Assembly (NCBI GenBank): GCA_016791475.1
Contig: JAEUWI010000057.1
Coordinates: 1-43,547 of the forward strand
Reading direction: 5' to 3'
Source of the DNA: Candidatus Hydrogenedentota bacterium
GTDB lineage: Bacteria > Hydrogenedentota > Hydrogenedentia > Hydrogenedentales > JAEUWI01
Length of the DNA stretch: 43,547 nucleotides
Shown: in pieces, positions 8,097-16,370 of the stretch
Layout of the letters: each line of letters opens with the position of its first letter
Numbering within the stretch: position 1 is the stretch's first letter
The notes under the pieces: generated by a model
The model's input: only the letters and a program-made list of their open reading frames with translations
What the model was told of the DNA's origin: nothing
Databases searched by the model: none
Position numbers and translations under genes: made by a program

Positions 8097-8486
8097 GACG
8101 TAATCCTCCAAGTGTCGGTGGCGCTACTCAATCACCATCCGTGTAAGAGCAACTGGCATACCAATGCCTCGGACAGCCTCAAATCGCTTTTAGTCTCCAA
8201 AAACCGATAGAAACAGAATCATTTTATCTATGGGGCGATGTTGTAATCGACAGAATTCTGACAATCTGACAGGGGGCGATGTCGACGAATCGTGATTGAA
8301 ATGCGCCGCGAACCGCATGTCGAGGATGGCCACGAAGCTGCTCCTTTTGTCGGTATGCATCTGTAATTGTCACATCGGCGCCCCTATCCGCCGTGACACG
8401 TTTAATTGACTCAATTCCCGCGAAATGCTACCCTAACCTGTGGTCTCAAAACGCCTTACTCAATCCAATGCCCCCTTGAGGATGCT
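8097..8486. other. Intergenic region with promoter and inverted repeat before exeA
   Basis: A 390-bp gap between divergent genes. It carries an imperfect inverted repeat at 8368-8398 (TGTCAC-AT-CGGCG against CGCCGTGACA) and a sigma70-like promoter at 8406-8434. Nothing coding is seen. Confidence 0.55.
8406..8434 (+). promoter_or_regulatory. Sigma70-like promoter for the exeA-like gene
   Basis: TTGACT (8406-8411), a 17-bp spacer and TACCCT (8429-8434). Transcription would begin near 8441, giving a leader of about 46 bases to the ATG at 8487. The inverted repeat at 8368-8398 lies just upstream and could bind a regulator. Confidence 0.5.
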
Positions 8487-10985
8487 ATGTACAAAGCTTT
8501 TTACGGCTTGCGGGAAAAACCCTTCAACCTCACGCCGGATCCCCGGTTTCTCTATTTGAGCGAGAAGCACAAGGAAGCCTTCGCCCATCTGCTCTACGGT
8601 ATCCGCAATCGGGCGGGCTTCGTCATGGTCACGGGCGAGATCGGCACGGGCAAGACCACGATCTGCCGCAACCTGCTGAATCAGTTGGATGAGGATACGG
8701 AACTCGCATTCATCTTCAATCCCATGCTGAGCCCGCTGGAGTTGCTCAAGAAGATCGTTTCCGAATTCGGTATTGAGGCGCAGGGAACCAATGCCCTGGA
8801 GCTGACCGAAGAATTGAACGAGTATCTTCTGGAAGCCGCCGCCAAGGGCAAGAACTGTGTGCTTCTGATCGATGAGGCGCAGAATCTGGATCCCCAGGTG
8901 CTGGAGCAGATCCGCCTCCTCTCCAATCTCGAAACGGAAACGGAGAAGCTGCTTCAAATCGTGCTGATCGGCCAGCCGGAGCTTGGGGAAAAACTCGCCC
9001 TCCACGAACTGCGCCAATTGAACCAGCGCATCACGGCGCGTTATCACCTGAAGCCCCTGAGCGACAAAGAAGTGCTCCACTACGTGGCCTACCGCCTCCA
9101 CGTTGCGGGGGGACGGCGTCAGGTGAAGTTCGCGCGCCGGGCGATAAAGGCCGTGTACAAGATTTCCAAGGGCACGCCCCGGGTGATCAACGCCCTGTGC
9201 GATCGCGCCCTGCTCATTGGCTTCACGCGGGAAGTCCGCGTCATCACGCCCGGCATCGTCCACCGCGCGTATCGCGAGATCCGTGGGGACGCCATTTTCG
9301 GCAAGAAACAACCCCGCTGGACCCTGCGCCAGTTGCTTTTCAATCCCGTGGCCGCGATCGCGCTCTTGTGCGTCGGTATCGCAATCTACCTCAACTCGCC
9401 CGCGCTGCAGACCCGGGGCAATGCCCTGGCGACGCGCGTGGTCGCCGCCCTTCCCCGGCCGACTGCTTCAACCCCCGAAGTGATGCCGGAGCAGGCCCCG
9501 ATCGCTCCGGAAACCGCGCTCCCCACACCGGCGGGTCCATCGGCCACCGGGCCCTTGAACAGCGCTCCCCCCGAAGTGACCGCGACCGCCGTCGTGCCGC
9601 CGGTTCCGCCCGCGGCGCCGCTTGTACAGACCTTCGAGACGACGCTGGCCGCCGTTCCCCAATCCGAGTCGGACGCCGCCGCCGTGACCCTCATGTGCCA
9701 GGCGTGGGGCAAGCCCGTGCCGGCGAAGCTCCCCGAGCTTTCCAGCGATGGCGCGCTGGAGTCATTCATTCAATCTCAGTCCTGGTCCCATGATCGGCTG
9801 AATCCGGCGCTGGATCAGCTTCTCGCTCTGGACCTGCCGGCCTTCGTGAAGGTCATCGCGGGCGGTAGTTCCCGTTGGGTCACGCTGAGCAAGGCCGAAG
9901 GAGACAATCTCACCGTTTCGCTCAGCGCGACCGCACCGGCTACGGTCAATCGTTCCGATTTCCTGCGGGTCTATGCCGCGGAAGCGCTCGTACCCTGGCA
10001 GGACAGCCTTCCCGGGGCCGCCGTACTTCGCCAGGGCCAGCAGGCGCCCGCCGTCGCTCAGTTGAAAGAGAAGCTTCAGCGCTTGAACCGCCTGCGTCCG
10101 GAGAATACGACCGACACCTTTGATGTGGAAACAGCCTCCGCCGTGGCCCGGATACAAGCGGAAACCAGCCTCGATGTGGACGGCATAGCGGGCAAGCAGT
10201 TCCGCATGGTGTTGAGCAGTTGGCTGAAGGAAAATGGCGCGCCGAGCCTCACCGGGAAAGTCGCGCCCGCCCCGGCCCCACCCCGTCAGACCCTTGCCTC
10301 GACGGATGCCACCGCAGCGGCGACGGAGCCGAAAAAGGAGGCCAAACCGGAGCCCAAACCGGAGCCCAAACCGGAGCCCAAGCCCGAATCCAAGCCCGAA
10401 TCCAAGCCCGAATCCAAGCCCGAATCCAAGCCCGAATCCAAGCCCGAATCCAAGCCGGAGCCGGTGCTGGAATCCGCTGCCGCGCCGGCGCCCGCACCAC
10501 CCGCGCCTGTGGTGGCGGAGCCGCCCGTACCCGTACAGGAAACCCCTGCGGCCTCCGAGGATGTGAAGGAGCCCGCCCCGGCTGAATCGGCACTCGCCGA
10601 AGACGCGGCGCCCGCGCCGGACGCAGCGGAGACACCCGCCCCGGTTACTCTGACGAATATCGGTGAGGACGGCCCGAAGTCGCCCGAAGCGTCCCCGGAG
10701 ACCTCGCCTGAAACTGCGGAACCCGCGGCGGCGACTCCCCAGCCGACGAACCCCCTCGACCCCACTTCGCCACCGCCGGCTATCGCGGCGCCGACACCGG
10801 TGAATCCGGTGGGTGGCTTGCTGGCGGTGGAGGAATTGTCGGATCCGGGGCAACTCTTCATGCCCGCTCCCCCGGCGGCAACCGCCCCGGTTGAAGGGGC
10901 GAGCGCGGCGGCGTCACCGGCGGAAGCCAATTTGCCCGGCGAGGGCGAATCCCCGCCGGCGGAAGGGGAAGAGAGCGAGGGCTGA
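8487..10985 (+). CDS. exeA: ExeA/GspA-like AAA ATPase with peptidoglycan-binding domain
   Basis: An 832-residue inner-membrane ATPase of the ExeA type, which with ExeB/GspB helps build the type II secretion secretin across the peptidoglycan. The N-terminus MYKAFYGLREKPFNLTPDPR is characteristic. Walker A is GEIGTGKTT (50-58) and Walker B LLIDEAQ (126-132). One TM segment lies at about 286-303. A periplasmic region at about 410-505 resembles the C39-peptidase-like domain of ExeA and is followed by a PG_binding_1 domain (about 511-577). The last 250 residues are Pro/Glu/Lys-rich with a KPEP/KPES repeat tract, unusually long for the family. The ATG follows GAGGA. The GspB partner is 148 bp downstream. 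Confidence 0.9.
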   Translation: MYKAFYGLREKPFNLTPDPRFLYLSEKHKEAFAHLLYGIRNRAGFVMVTGEIGTGKTTICRNLLNQLDEDTELAFIFNPMLSPLELLKKIVSEFGIEAQGTNALELTEELNEYLLEAAAKGKNCVLLIDEAQNLDPQVLEQIRLLSNLETETEKLLQIVLIGQPELGEKLALHELRQLNQRITARYHLKPLSDKEVLHYVAYRLHVAGGRRQVKFARRAIKAVYKISKGTPRVINALCDRALLIGFTREVRVITPGIVHRAYREIRGDAIFGKKQPRWTLRQLLFNPVAAIALLCVGIAIYLNSPALQTRGNALATRVVAALPRPTASTPEVMPEQAPIAPETALPTPAGPSATGPLNSAPPEVTATAVVPPVPPAAPLVQTFETTLAAVPQSESDAAAVTLMCQAWGKPVPAKLPELSSDGALESFIQSQSWSHDRLNPALDQLLALDLPAFVKVIAGGSSRWVTLSKAEGDNLTVSLSATAPATVNRSDFLRVYAAEALVPWQDSLPGAAVLRQGQQAPAVAQLKEKLQRLNRLRPENTTDTFDVETASAVARIQAETSLDVDGIAGKQFRMVLSSWLKENGAPSLTGKVAPAPAPPRQTLASTDATAAATEPKKEAKPEPKPEPKPEPKPESKPESKPESKPESKPESKPESKPEPVLESAAAPAPAPPAPVVAEPPVPVQETPAASEDVKEPAPAESALAEDAAPAPDAAETPAPVTLTNIGEDGPKSPEASPETSPETAEPAAATPQPTNPLDPTSPPPAIAAPTPVNPVGGLLAVEELSDPGQLFMPAPPAATAPVEGASAAASPAEANLPGEGESPPAEGEESEG
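10343..10462 (+). repeat. 12-bp in-frame tandem repeat (KPEP/KPES)
   Basis: About ten copies of a 12-bp unit, first as AAACCGGAGCCC and then as AAGCCCGAATCC, encoding Lys-Pro-Glu-Pro or Lys-Pro-Glu-Ser within the periplasmic tail of the ExeA-like protein. The near-identity of the later copies suggests recent slippage expansion. Copy number probably varies between strains. Confidence 0.9.
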
Positions 10986-11133
10986 AGGCCGGATCACGGG
11001 CGTAACGGGGACGGGGCCAAGGCGTGGTTGCCCCGCGCCGAAAGTGGCGGAATTCATTCCGAACCCGTACAATAGGCGCAGTCAGGCCGACGCGGGCGAC
11101 GCGAATGACGCAACCACAAACGAGGTGTTGTGA

Positions 11134-11946
11134 ATGAGTTCCATCCTGGAAGCACTGAAGAAACTGGAAGCGGATAAGAGCGCCCAGCAGGTGGCCATCC
11201 AGGAACCGGAGCCGGTTTACACCTCGGATCAGATGGCCCAGTCGCTTCTGGGCAACTACGCCGATCCGGTGTCGGAAGCTCGCCGTCACTCTCCGGTGAT
11301 TCTGGTCCTGGGAGGAGCCATGTTCACGGTGCTCCTGATCGGCGTTTCCGTGGCGCTGGCCGTGTTTGTTCTGCGCGAAGTTCAGCCCCCTCGACAAGAC
11401 GCCGTCGTACCCGCCGCCGTTGCGGTTGCGCCGGAACCGCTTCCCGCGCCCTCCAGCTCGGGCGAAGCCCAGGGGGAAGCATCGCCGTCGGACGGGGAGC
11501 CCGCTCCGCTGGACGTCGCGGCGGTCGCCGAGACTCCCAAACCGAAGGCCACCCGTCCCAAACCCAAGCCCGCTCCGGCACCGGAGCCCGCCGAGTCCAT
11601 GGTGGTGACTTCGGTCCCCGTGGCGGCCGAAGTGCGCTACGAGCCCTATGTTCCCAAGCCGGCCGAAAGCGCCGCGCGGGAAAGCGCGCCGCTGCCCGAA
11701 GACATTCGCACGCTGCCCATGTTGTCGCGCAGTGATCGCGCCCAGTATCGGCTGGAGGGTCTCACCATCAACATGCTCAACGAGGCGAGTCCCACGCGCC
11801 CGCTGGGGAATGCGCTGATCAATCTGGAGAAGATATTTATCGGGGAGACCCTGCCGGGCAGCAATGCGACACTGATCGACGTGAAGAGCCACGGCATTGC
11901 CATCGAGATCATGAGTACACGCCAGCGGTATTATCTGCCGCGTTAA
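11134..11946 (+). CDS. gspB: GspB-like general secretion protein B
   Basis: A 270-residue bitopic inner-membrane protein. The N-terminus MSSILEALKKLEADK is typical of GspB/ExeB. A TM segment spans about 55-80 and is followed by a Pro/Ala-rich periplasmic linker. The C-terminal T2SSB domain (about 193-270) includes QYRLEGLTINMLNE, AFINLEKIFIGE-like sequence and IEIMSTRQRYYLPR. With the upstream ATPase it should form the complex that anchors and multimerises the secretin. A GAGG-type Shine-Dalgarno precedes the ATG, and a TACAAT box lies upstream near 11068. No other gsp gene is in the window. Confidence 0.88.
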   Translation: MSSILEALKKLEADKSAQQVAIQEPEPVYTSDQMAQSLLGNYADPVSEARRHSPVILVLGGAMFTVLLIGVSVALAVFVLREVQPPRQDAVVPAAVAVAPEPLPAPSSSGEAQGEASPSDGEPAPLDVAAVAETPKPKATRPKPKPAPAPEPAESMVVTSVPVAAEVRYEPYVPKPAESAARESAPLPEDIRTLPMLSRSDRAQYRLEGLTINMLNEASPTRPLGNALINLEKIFIGETLPGSNATLIDVKSHGIAIEIMSTRQRYYLPR

Positions 11947-12019
11947 TCGTTGGAGAGCAGGCGCGCTTCGGGAACCGAGAGAGCCTTCCCCCGCGCCGCA
12001 GCACGGAAGGAATCATGTC

Positions 12020-13087
12020 ATGCGTTCGATTCATCGTCTTTGGAATTCCCCCATCAGCCCGCGCTTCGCGTGCGCGGTGCTGCTTGCGCTGTCCCCCATC
12101 GCCTTGAGCGGTTGCGGCGGCGAACCCGCGGGCACACCCCAGGAAGCGCCAACCGGAGGCACCGCGCCCGCGGAGACCAGCACGCCCGAAGCCGCGCCGG
12201 CCGGACAAGCCAAGCTCCGTATTGCCGTTGTGCCCAAGGGCCTGGCCCACCAGTTCTGGCTGACCATCAAAGCGGGCGCGGACGCCGCGGCGGCGGAGGG
12301 CAACGCCGAAGTCATCTGGCAGGGTCCGGCGAAGGAAACCGAAGTTGAAAACCAGATCAATATCGTGCAGGACATGATCACCAGCAAGGTGGATGCGCTG
12401 GTGCTCGCGGCCTGCGACGAGCAGGCCCTGATCCCCACCGTGCAGATGGCGGTGGACGCGGGTATTCCCGTGATCACCATCGACTCGGGCGTCGCCTCCG
12501 ATCTTCCCGCGTCTTTCGTGGCGACGGACAACGTGGCGGGCGCCAAGATGGCGGCGGACACGCTGGCGGGACTCATTGGCAATGCCGGTACCGTGGGGCT
12601 AATTCCCTTCATTAAGGGCGCGGCCACCTCGAACATGCGCGAGGAAGGTTTCCTCGAAGGCATCAAGGCCCATCCGGAAATAACCGTGTCGGCGACGCTC
12701 TATTGCCAGAGCGACGTGGAAGAGGCCATGGCCGTAACTCAGGACATGCTCACCCAGGACGGGGGCATGAAGGGCATATTCGCCACAAACGAGCCCGCCG
12801 CCATCGGCGCGGCGGCGGCCCTCAAAGCGGCGGGCAAGGCCGGCGCGGTAAAGCTGGTGGCCTTCGACGGCGCCGAAGAAGAGATCAAGGGCCTGCAGGA
12901 CGGTTCGATCCACGCCCTCATCGTGCAGAACCCGCACCGTATGGGCTACCTCGGCGTGAAGGCCGCGCTGGACGCCATCGCGGGCAAGCCGGTGGAGAAA
13001 CGCATCGACACGGGCGTGACGGTGGTAACCATGGAAAACTTCAACGACCCGGAAATTCAGAAGTTGCTTTATCCCATGGGGAAATAG
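12020..13087 (+). CDS. Sugar ABC transporter substrate-binding lipoprotein
   Basis: A 355-residue periplasmic binding protein of the RbsB/Peripla_BP_4 type. The N-terminus has a lipoprotein signal with lipobox LSGC (Cys at residue 32), then a Pro/Thr/Ala-rich tether of about 30 residues. The sugar-binding fold starts at KLRIAVVPKG and keeps family segments such as HQFWLTIKAGAD, ALVLAACDE, VPVITIDSG-like sequence and VAFDGAEEE. It is the likely capture component for an RbsC-type permease, possibly the one at 2179-3117, though the two are about 9 kb apart on opposite strands. GGAAGG precedes the start region; an ATG six bases upstream is in the same frame. Confidence 0.92.
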   Translation: MRSIHRLWNSPISPRFACAVLLALSPIALSGCGGEPAGTPQEAPTGGTAPAETSTPEAAPAGQAKLRIAVVPKGLAHQFWLTIKAGADAAAAEGNAEVIWQGPAKETEVENQINIVQDMITSKVDALVLAACDEQALIPTVQMAVDAGIPVITIDSGVASDLPASFVATDNVAGAKMAADTLAGLIGNAGTVGLIPFIKGAATSNMREEGFLEGIKAHPEITVSATLYCQSDVEEAMAVTQDMLTQDGGMKGIFATNEPAAIGAAAALKAAGKAGAVKLVAFDGAEEEIKGLQDGSIHALIVQNPHRMGYLGVKAALDAIAGKPVEKRIDTGVTVVTMENFNDPEIQKLLYPMGK

Positions 13088-13132
13088 GCGTCTCCTGGAA
13101 GCTGAAGACACTACGAATCCTTGCGGGGACGG

Positions 13133-13196
13133 CGGGGACAACAGCGACAGCAGGTCAGTGATTCACCTGCTGTCTCTAAACGCTCTTCCGTCCCTG
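13133..13196. repeat. Hairpin-forming dispersed repeat, copy B
   Basis: Related in wording and position to the hairpin at 3185-3251. The inner arms AGCGACAGCAGGT and ACCTGCTGTCTCT pair with one mismatch, and the outer GGGGACGG pairs with CCGTCCCT. It lies 45 bp after the binding-protein stop and just before the next gene, so it may act as a terminator or 3' mRNA stabiliser. Confidence 0.7.
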
Positions 13197-13216
13197 AGAT
13201 TTAGAAAGGCCACTCG

Positions 13217-14806
13217 ATGACAAGTCCCCTCGCCGCGTTCCAGGAGAAAGCTCTGGCGCGGAACGCCGCCGACGAGGGCGTTTATCAGGACCTGATGTTT
13301 TTCCATGCCGCACAACGCGCGATGGACAAGATCGATGCGCTCGTGCAGCATCTCGATCCGTCGAACCAGACGGACCTGCTGGTCTTCGAATTGTTTCAAG
13401 GCACCGAGCCGCAGGCGCTGCTGGCGTTGGCCGACCCGGAAGACGCGCCCTGGATCCGCTACAGTCTATTGAAGGCCTTTCTCAACCGGGGCGAAATCGA
13501 CAAGGCGCTGGCCTTCTGGAAGAAAATCCTCCAGTGGCAGGTGCCGGACACGCTCGTCGCCAATACGCTGCTTCAATGCATGCTCCGAGAAAGCCGCTTT
13601 GAAGAAGCGGGCAATGTCGCCGCCGTTTCCTTGAAAGTCGCGCCAAAGCAGCGCGACGTGATGCTCTGGAAGGCCATGGCACAGTCGAAACGGGTGCTTG
13701 ATCGAGAGCTCTATCTCGACCCGCTGCCAAGAGCGTTTCCCGTCAATTTTGCGCTGTGCGCCGATCCGCGCAGTGGCCTACCGGCGCCTCCGGATGTAAC
13801 GATGGCGATTGCTGAACAGAACTACCCTCTGGCTGAGGTCTTGTGCGTTCAGGCCGCGAATGGGAGCGATTGGCATGATGGACGTTCCCTCAAACCTCGG
13901 ATTGTGACACCGGATCCCGGGCAATATTGGATTAGCGCCGCAGTCGACGCCAATGCTGCGCCTCTTCTGGTAACCGTCCCCCCGGGACGCGTACCTACCT
14001 TCGACTATGTGCAGCAGTTCGTCCTGGCGGCGGAAAACGCCGCGCCCGACTGGGCACTCGCCTCCGGTCGAATCGAAGACATGAACCAGGATAATCCGGG
14101 CGACGCCTGGCGCGTGGCGCGCATGAGCCCGGCTTTTTCCATGGAGCGCACGACCGATTTCAGCGCCATTGACTCAGAGGCGCTCTGTGTAAATTGCGAT
14201 GTGCTCCGACCGCTGCTGGACGCCACCTGCACCGACCTGAAAGCGATCGCCCGATTGGCCGAGGCCCGCGATTGCACGGGGGCCTACCTTCCAGAAGCAG
14301 TCGCGCTGGATCTCCGTAGTGACGACGTTCAGAGTGCGCTCGAATTCTTCTGGAAGCAGAGCCTGTCTCGGCGAAAAGCGGCGGGAGATTTTGATTCGGC
14401 GGCGGCGCTTGTGGCGCGTTTCAGTGAGCACCGTGAACAATCTACGATATTCATGAACCAATCCATGGCCGAGGGCAACTCCATTCTCATCTTCCCGGAT
14501 TTTCTGTTGTTCTTCGAATCGGTCGTGCTCGACCTTCGGCACGGTTTGGAGAGTGGACTCCTCGACGAAGCAAAAGCCAGCACAATTCAGAAGCGCCTGA
14601 TAGAATCCCTGGCTCCAATGGACGAATCTTTCAAGCGGGGGCTTCGTGCCAAAGTGCGCCTGAGCCTGGGCCCCCTGTTGTTCGAGGGGCATTCCGATGC
14701 CACGCTTCCCGCCGAGGTAGATCGCGCGTTGGATGGCGTGTTACAAGAACTGACGACGCTCTTTCGCGCCTTTCCTCAGGACCTTTACCTCGCCCTCATC
14801 GGCTGA
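13217..14806 (+). CDS. Unknown 529-residue protein with helical-repeat N-terminus
   Basis: I do not recognise this protein. The first 190 residues are helical, with a TPR-like stretch (GEIDKALAFWKKILQWQ, then a second helix pair ending SLKVAPKQRDVMLWKAMA). The middle (about 200-310) looks beta-rich, including PRIVTPDPGQYWISAAVDAN. The C-terminal part is again mostly helical. No signal peptide or TM segment is clear, so it is probably cytoplasmic. The ATG has AGAAAGG about nine bases upstream. It ends 13 bp before the TlpA-like gene, so the two are likely co-transcribed and may act together at the membrane. Confidence 0.75.
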   Translation: MTSPLAAFQEKALARNAADEGVYQDLMFFHAAQRAMDKIDALVQHLDPSNQTDLLVFELFQGTEPQALLALADPEDAPWIRYSLLKAFLNRGEIDKALAFWKKILQWQVPDTLVANTLLQCMLRESRFEEAGNVAAVSLKVAPKQRDVMLWKAMAQSKRVLDRELYLDPLPRAFPVNFALCADPRSGLPAPPDVTMAIAEQNYPLAEVLCVQAANGSDWHDGRSLKPRIVTPDPGQYWISAAVDANAAPLLVTVPPGRVPTFDYVQQFVLAAENAAPDWALASGRIEDMNQDNPGDAWRVARMSPAFSMERTTDFSAIDSEALCVNCDVLRPLLDATCTDLKAIARLAEARDCTGAYLPEAVALDLRSDDVQSALEFFWKQSLSRRKAAGDFDSAAALVARFSEHREQSTIFMNQSMAEGNSILIFPDFLLFFESVVLDLRHGLESGLLDEAKASTIQKRLIESLAPMDESFKRGLRAKVRLSLGPLLFEGHSDATLPAEVDRALDGVLQELTTLFRAFPQDLYLALIG

Positions 14807-14819
14807 TTCCGGATTACCC

Positions 14820-15422
14820 ATGGAACCCACGATGCATACGAATGAACGCCCCCGCCCGACCTGGAGGCTCCTCGTCGCGGGCGGTTGCCTCGGCGCTTTC
14901 TTCGGCGCGGCGGCCCTGCTCACGGCCCTGCTTGTTGCCTATGGTTTCTTTCAGCAGAAGGCCGTGCAGAAGATGGCCGAAGCCAAAGAACTCAAACCCG
15001 TGCAGCTTCGTGCCCACTATGCGTGGGAAGTGAAGAGCGTGGACGGCGCGGCCCTGTCGCTGGAGTCCCTGAAAGGGAAGCCCCTCTTCCTCCACCTGTG
15101 GCGTCCGGGTTGTGTTTCGTGCGTCGCCGAGATTCCCGGCATCAACGCGCTGTATGACGCCACGGCCCCGTTGGGCATGCAGTTCGTTGCCATTGCCCTG
15201 GGAGCAGTGGACGATCTGGACGGCGAGCTCCAGATGCACGGCGTGAAGTTTCCGGTGTACACGGTGGAGGGGGACAAACTCCCGCCAGTTTTCAACACCG
15301 CCAGCACCCCCACCACGTACATCATCGACAAAGCGGGCTTCATCGTCTATTCACACGCCGGGGGCGTCGACTGGAGCAGCGAGGACGGCAAGGCATTTGT
15401 GGCGTCGCTCTGCGAGAAGTAG
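14820..15422 (+). CDS. TlpA/ResA-like membrane-anchored thioredoxin-fold protein
   Basis: A 200-residue protein with an N-terminal TM anchor (about 17-43) and a periplasmic thioredoxin domain. The active site is WRPGCVSC (W94, C98, C101), which keeps the WxxxCxxC spacing but has a CVSC rather than a CGPC dipeptide. The cis-proline loop TPTTYIIDKAGFI is present. Members reduce or transfer disulfides in the periplasm, often for cytochrome maturation. The redox potential may be altered by the CVSC pair. A second ATG four codons in is an alternative start. Confidence 0.88.
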   Translation: MEPTMHTNERPRPTWRLLVAGGCLGAFFGAAALLTALLVAYGFFQQKAVQKMAEAKELKPVQLRAHYAWEVKSVDGAALSLESLKGKPLFLHLWRPGCVSCVAEIPGINALYDATAPLGMQFVAIALGAVDDLDGELQMHGVKFPVYTVEGDKLPPVFNTASTPTTYIIDKAGFIVYSHAGGVDWSSEDGKAFVASLCEK

Positions 15423-15464
15423 TGGGGACCGTCCCCCGCTTTGGGATCAACGAGAAAGTTCCCC

Positions 15465-16220
15465 TCACACGCCCTGAAAAGGCTGTCCCACTTCGGCCTT
15501 GATGAACACGTCGACCAACTCGGGGTCGAAGCGCTCGCCGCGCTCGGTCTTGAGATGGTCCACGGCGGCCTCGTGGCTGGCGTGGGTGCTGCGGTAGTGG
15601 CGGGGGCTGGTCATGGAGCAGTAGACGTCGAGGATTTTCATGATCCGGGCGAGGAGGGGGATGGCCTTTTTCTCCAGGCGCTCGGGATAACCCTCGCCGT
15701 TCCAGCACTCGTGGTGGTATCGGACGATATCGAGGATATCGTCGTGGATCTTGTGCTCTTTGAGGAGATCCGCGCCCATGGTGGTGTGGGCCTGGAGCAG
15801 TATCCAGTCGTCGTAACTCAGCACGGCCTTTTTCATCAGGACTTCGTTGGTGAGCAGGATCTTGCCGATATCGTGGAGGAGCGCTCCCCGCTCCAGGGCG
15901 TGCTGCTCGTCTTCGCTCAGTTTCAGGGCCTTCGCGAAGCGGGTGGCGTGATCCCGGATGCGCTCGGAAGAACCTTTAACGAGTCCTTCGCGGCTGTCTA
16001 CGGCCTCGGCGAGCAACACCATGAGGACATCATGGGCGGCGGCCTGAACACCGGCGGCGGTAAGGGATGCGAGCGTCAATGGGGCAAGCAGGGCGCCCGA
16101 TCCGGCGGGGATCGGGGCGTTTGCCGCCATGGGCTTCAACTGGATTCCCGCCTTGGCGGCGGCCTTGGACAGTTTCGGATCGAGATCCCCGTCGGCGACG
16201 ACGGCAATGCGCTTCAGCAT
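15465..16220 (-). CDS. HD-GYP domain protein (putative cyclic-di-GMP phosphodiesterase)
   Basis: A 251-residue cytoplasmic protein. The catalytic domain has the HD pair (HDIGK, 116-120), the distal HHE (169-171) and GYP (177-179) that define the HD-GYP family, which hydrolyses cyclic di-GMP. The N-terminal 75 residues are short and not a recognisable receiver or PAS domain; they begin LKRIAVVADGD and resemble half a receiver fold without its phosphoacceptor context. The ATG at 16220 is preceded by GGGAG; a longer frame upstream is rejected. It converges on the TlpA-like gene with 42 bp between stops. Confidence 0.88.
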   Translation of the reverse strand: MLKRIAVVADGDLDPKLSKAAAKAGIQLKPMAANAPIPAGSGALLAPLTLASLTAAGVQAAAHDVLMVLLAEAVDSREGLVKGSSERIRDHATRFAKALKLSEDEQHALERGALLHDIGKILLTNEVLMKKAVLSYDDWILLQAHTTMGADLLKEHKIHDDILDIVRYHHECWNGEGYPERLEKKAIPLLARIMKILDVYCSMTSPRHYRSTHASHEAAVDHLKTERGERFDPELVDVFIKAEVGQPFQGV

Positions 16221-16370
16221 CCCATTCTCCCTGTGCGTGTTGCATGGTCTGATTCCGCGCCATAGTACCAAGCCCGCCCGCAAACAGCAACTTGAATTGA
16301 GGCCCAATCCCGCGTAGGATCAGGGCCACCCGAAGCCACCAATTCCCCCCGCACCCAGGTAGTACCGCCC

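Noticed and set aside
10343-10462. CRISPR-like array
   Set aside because: The repeats are 12-bp, contiguous, in frame and without spacers; they encode a KPEP/KPES tract.
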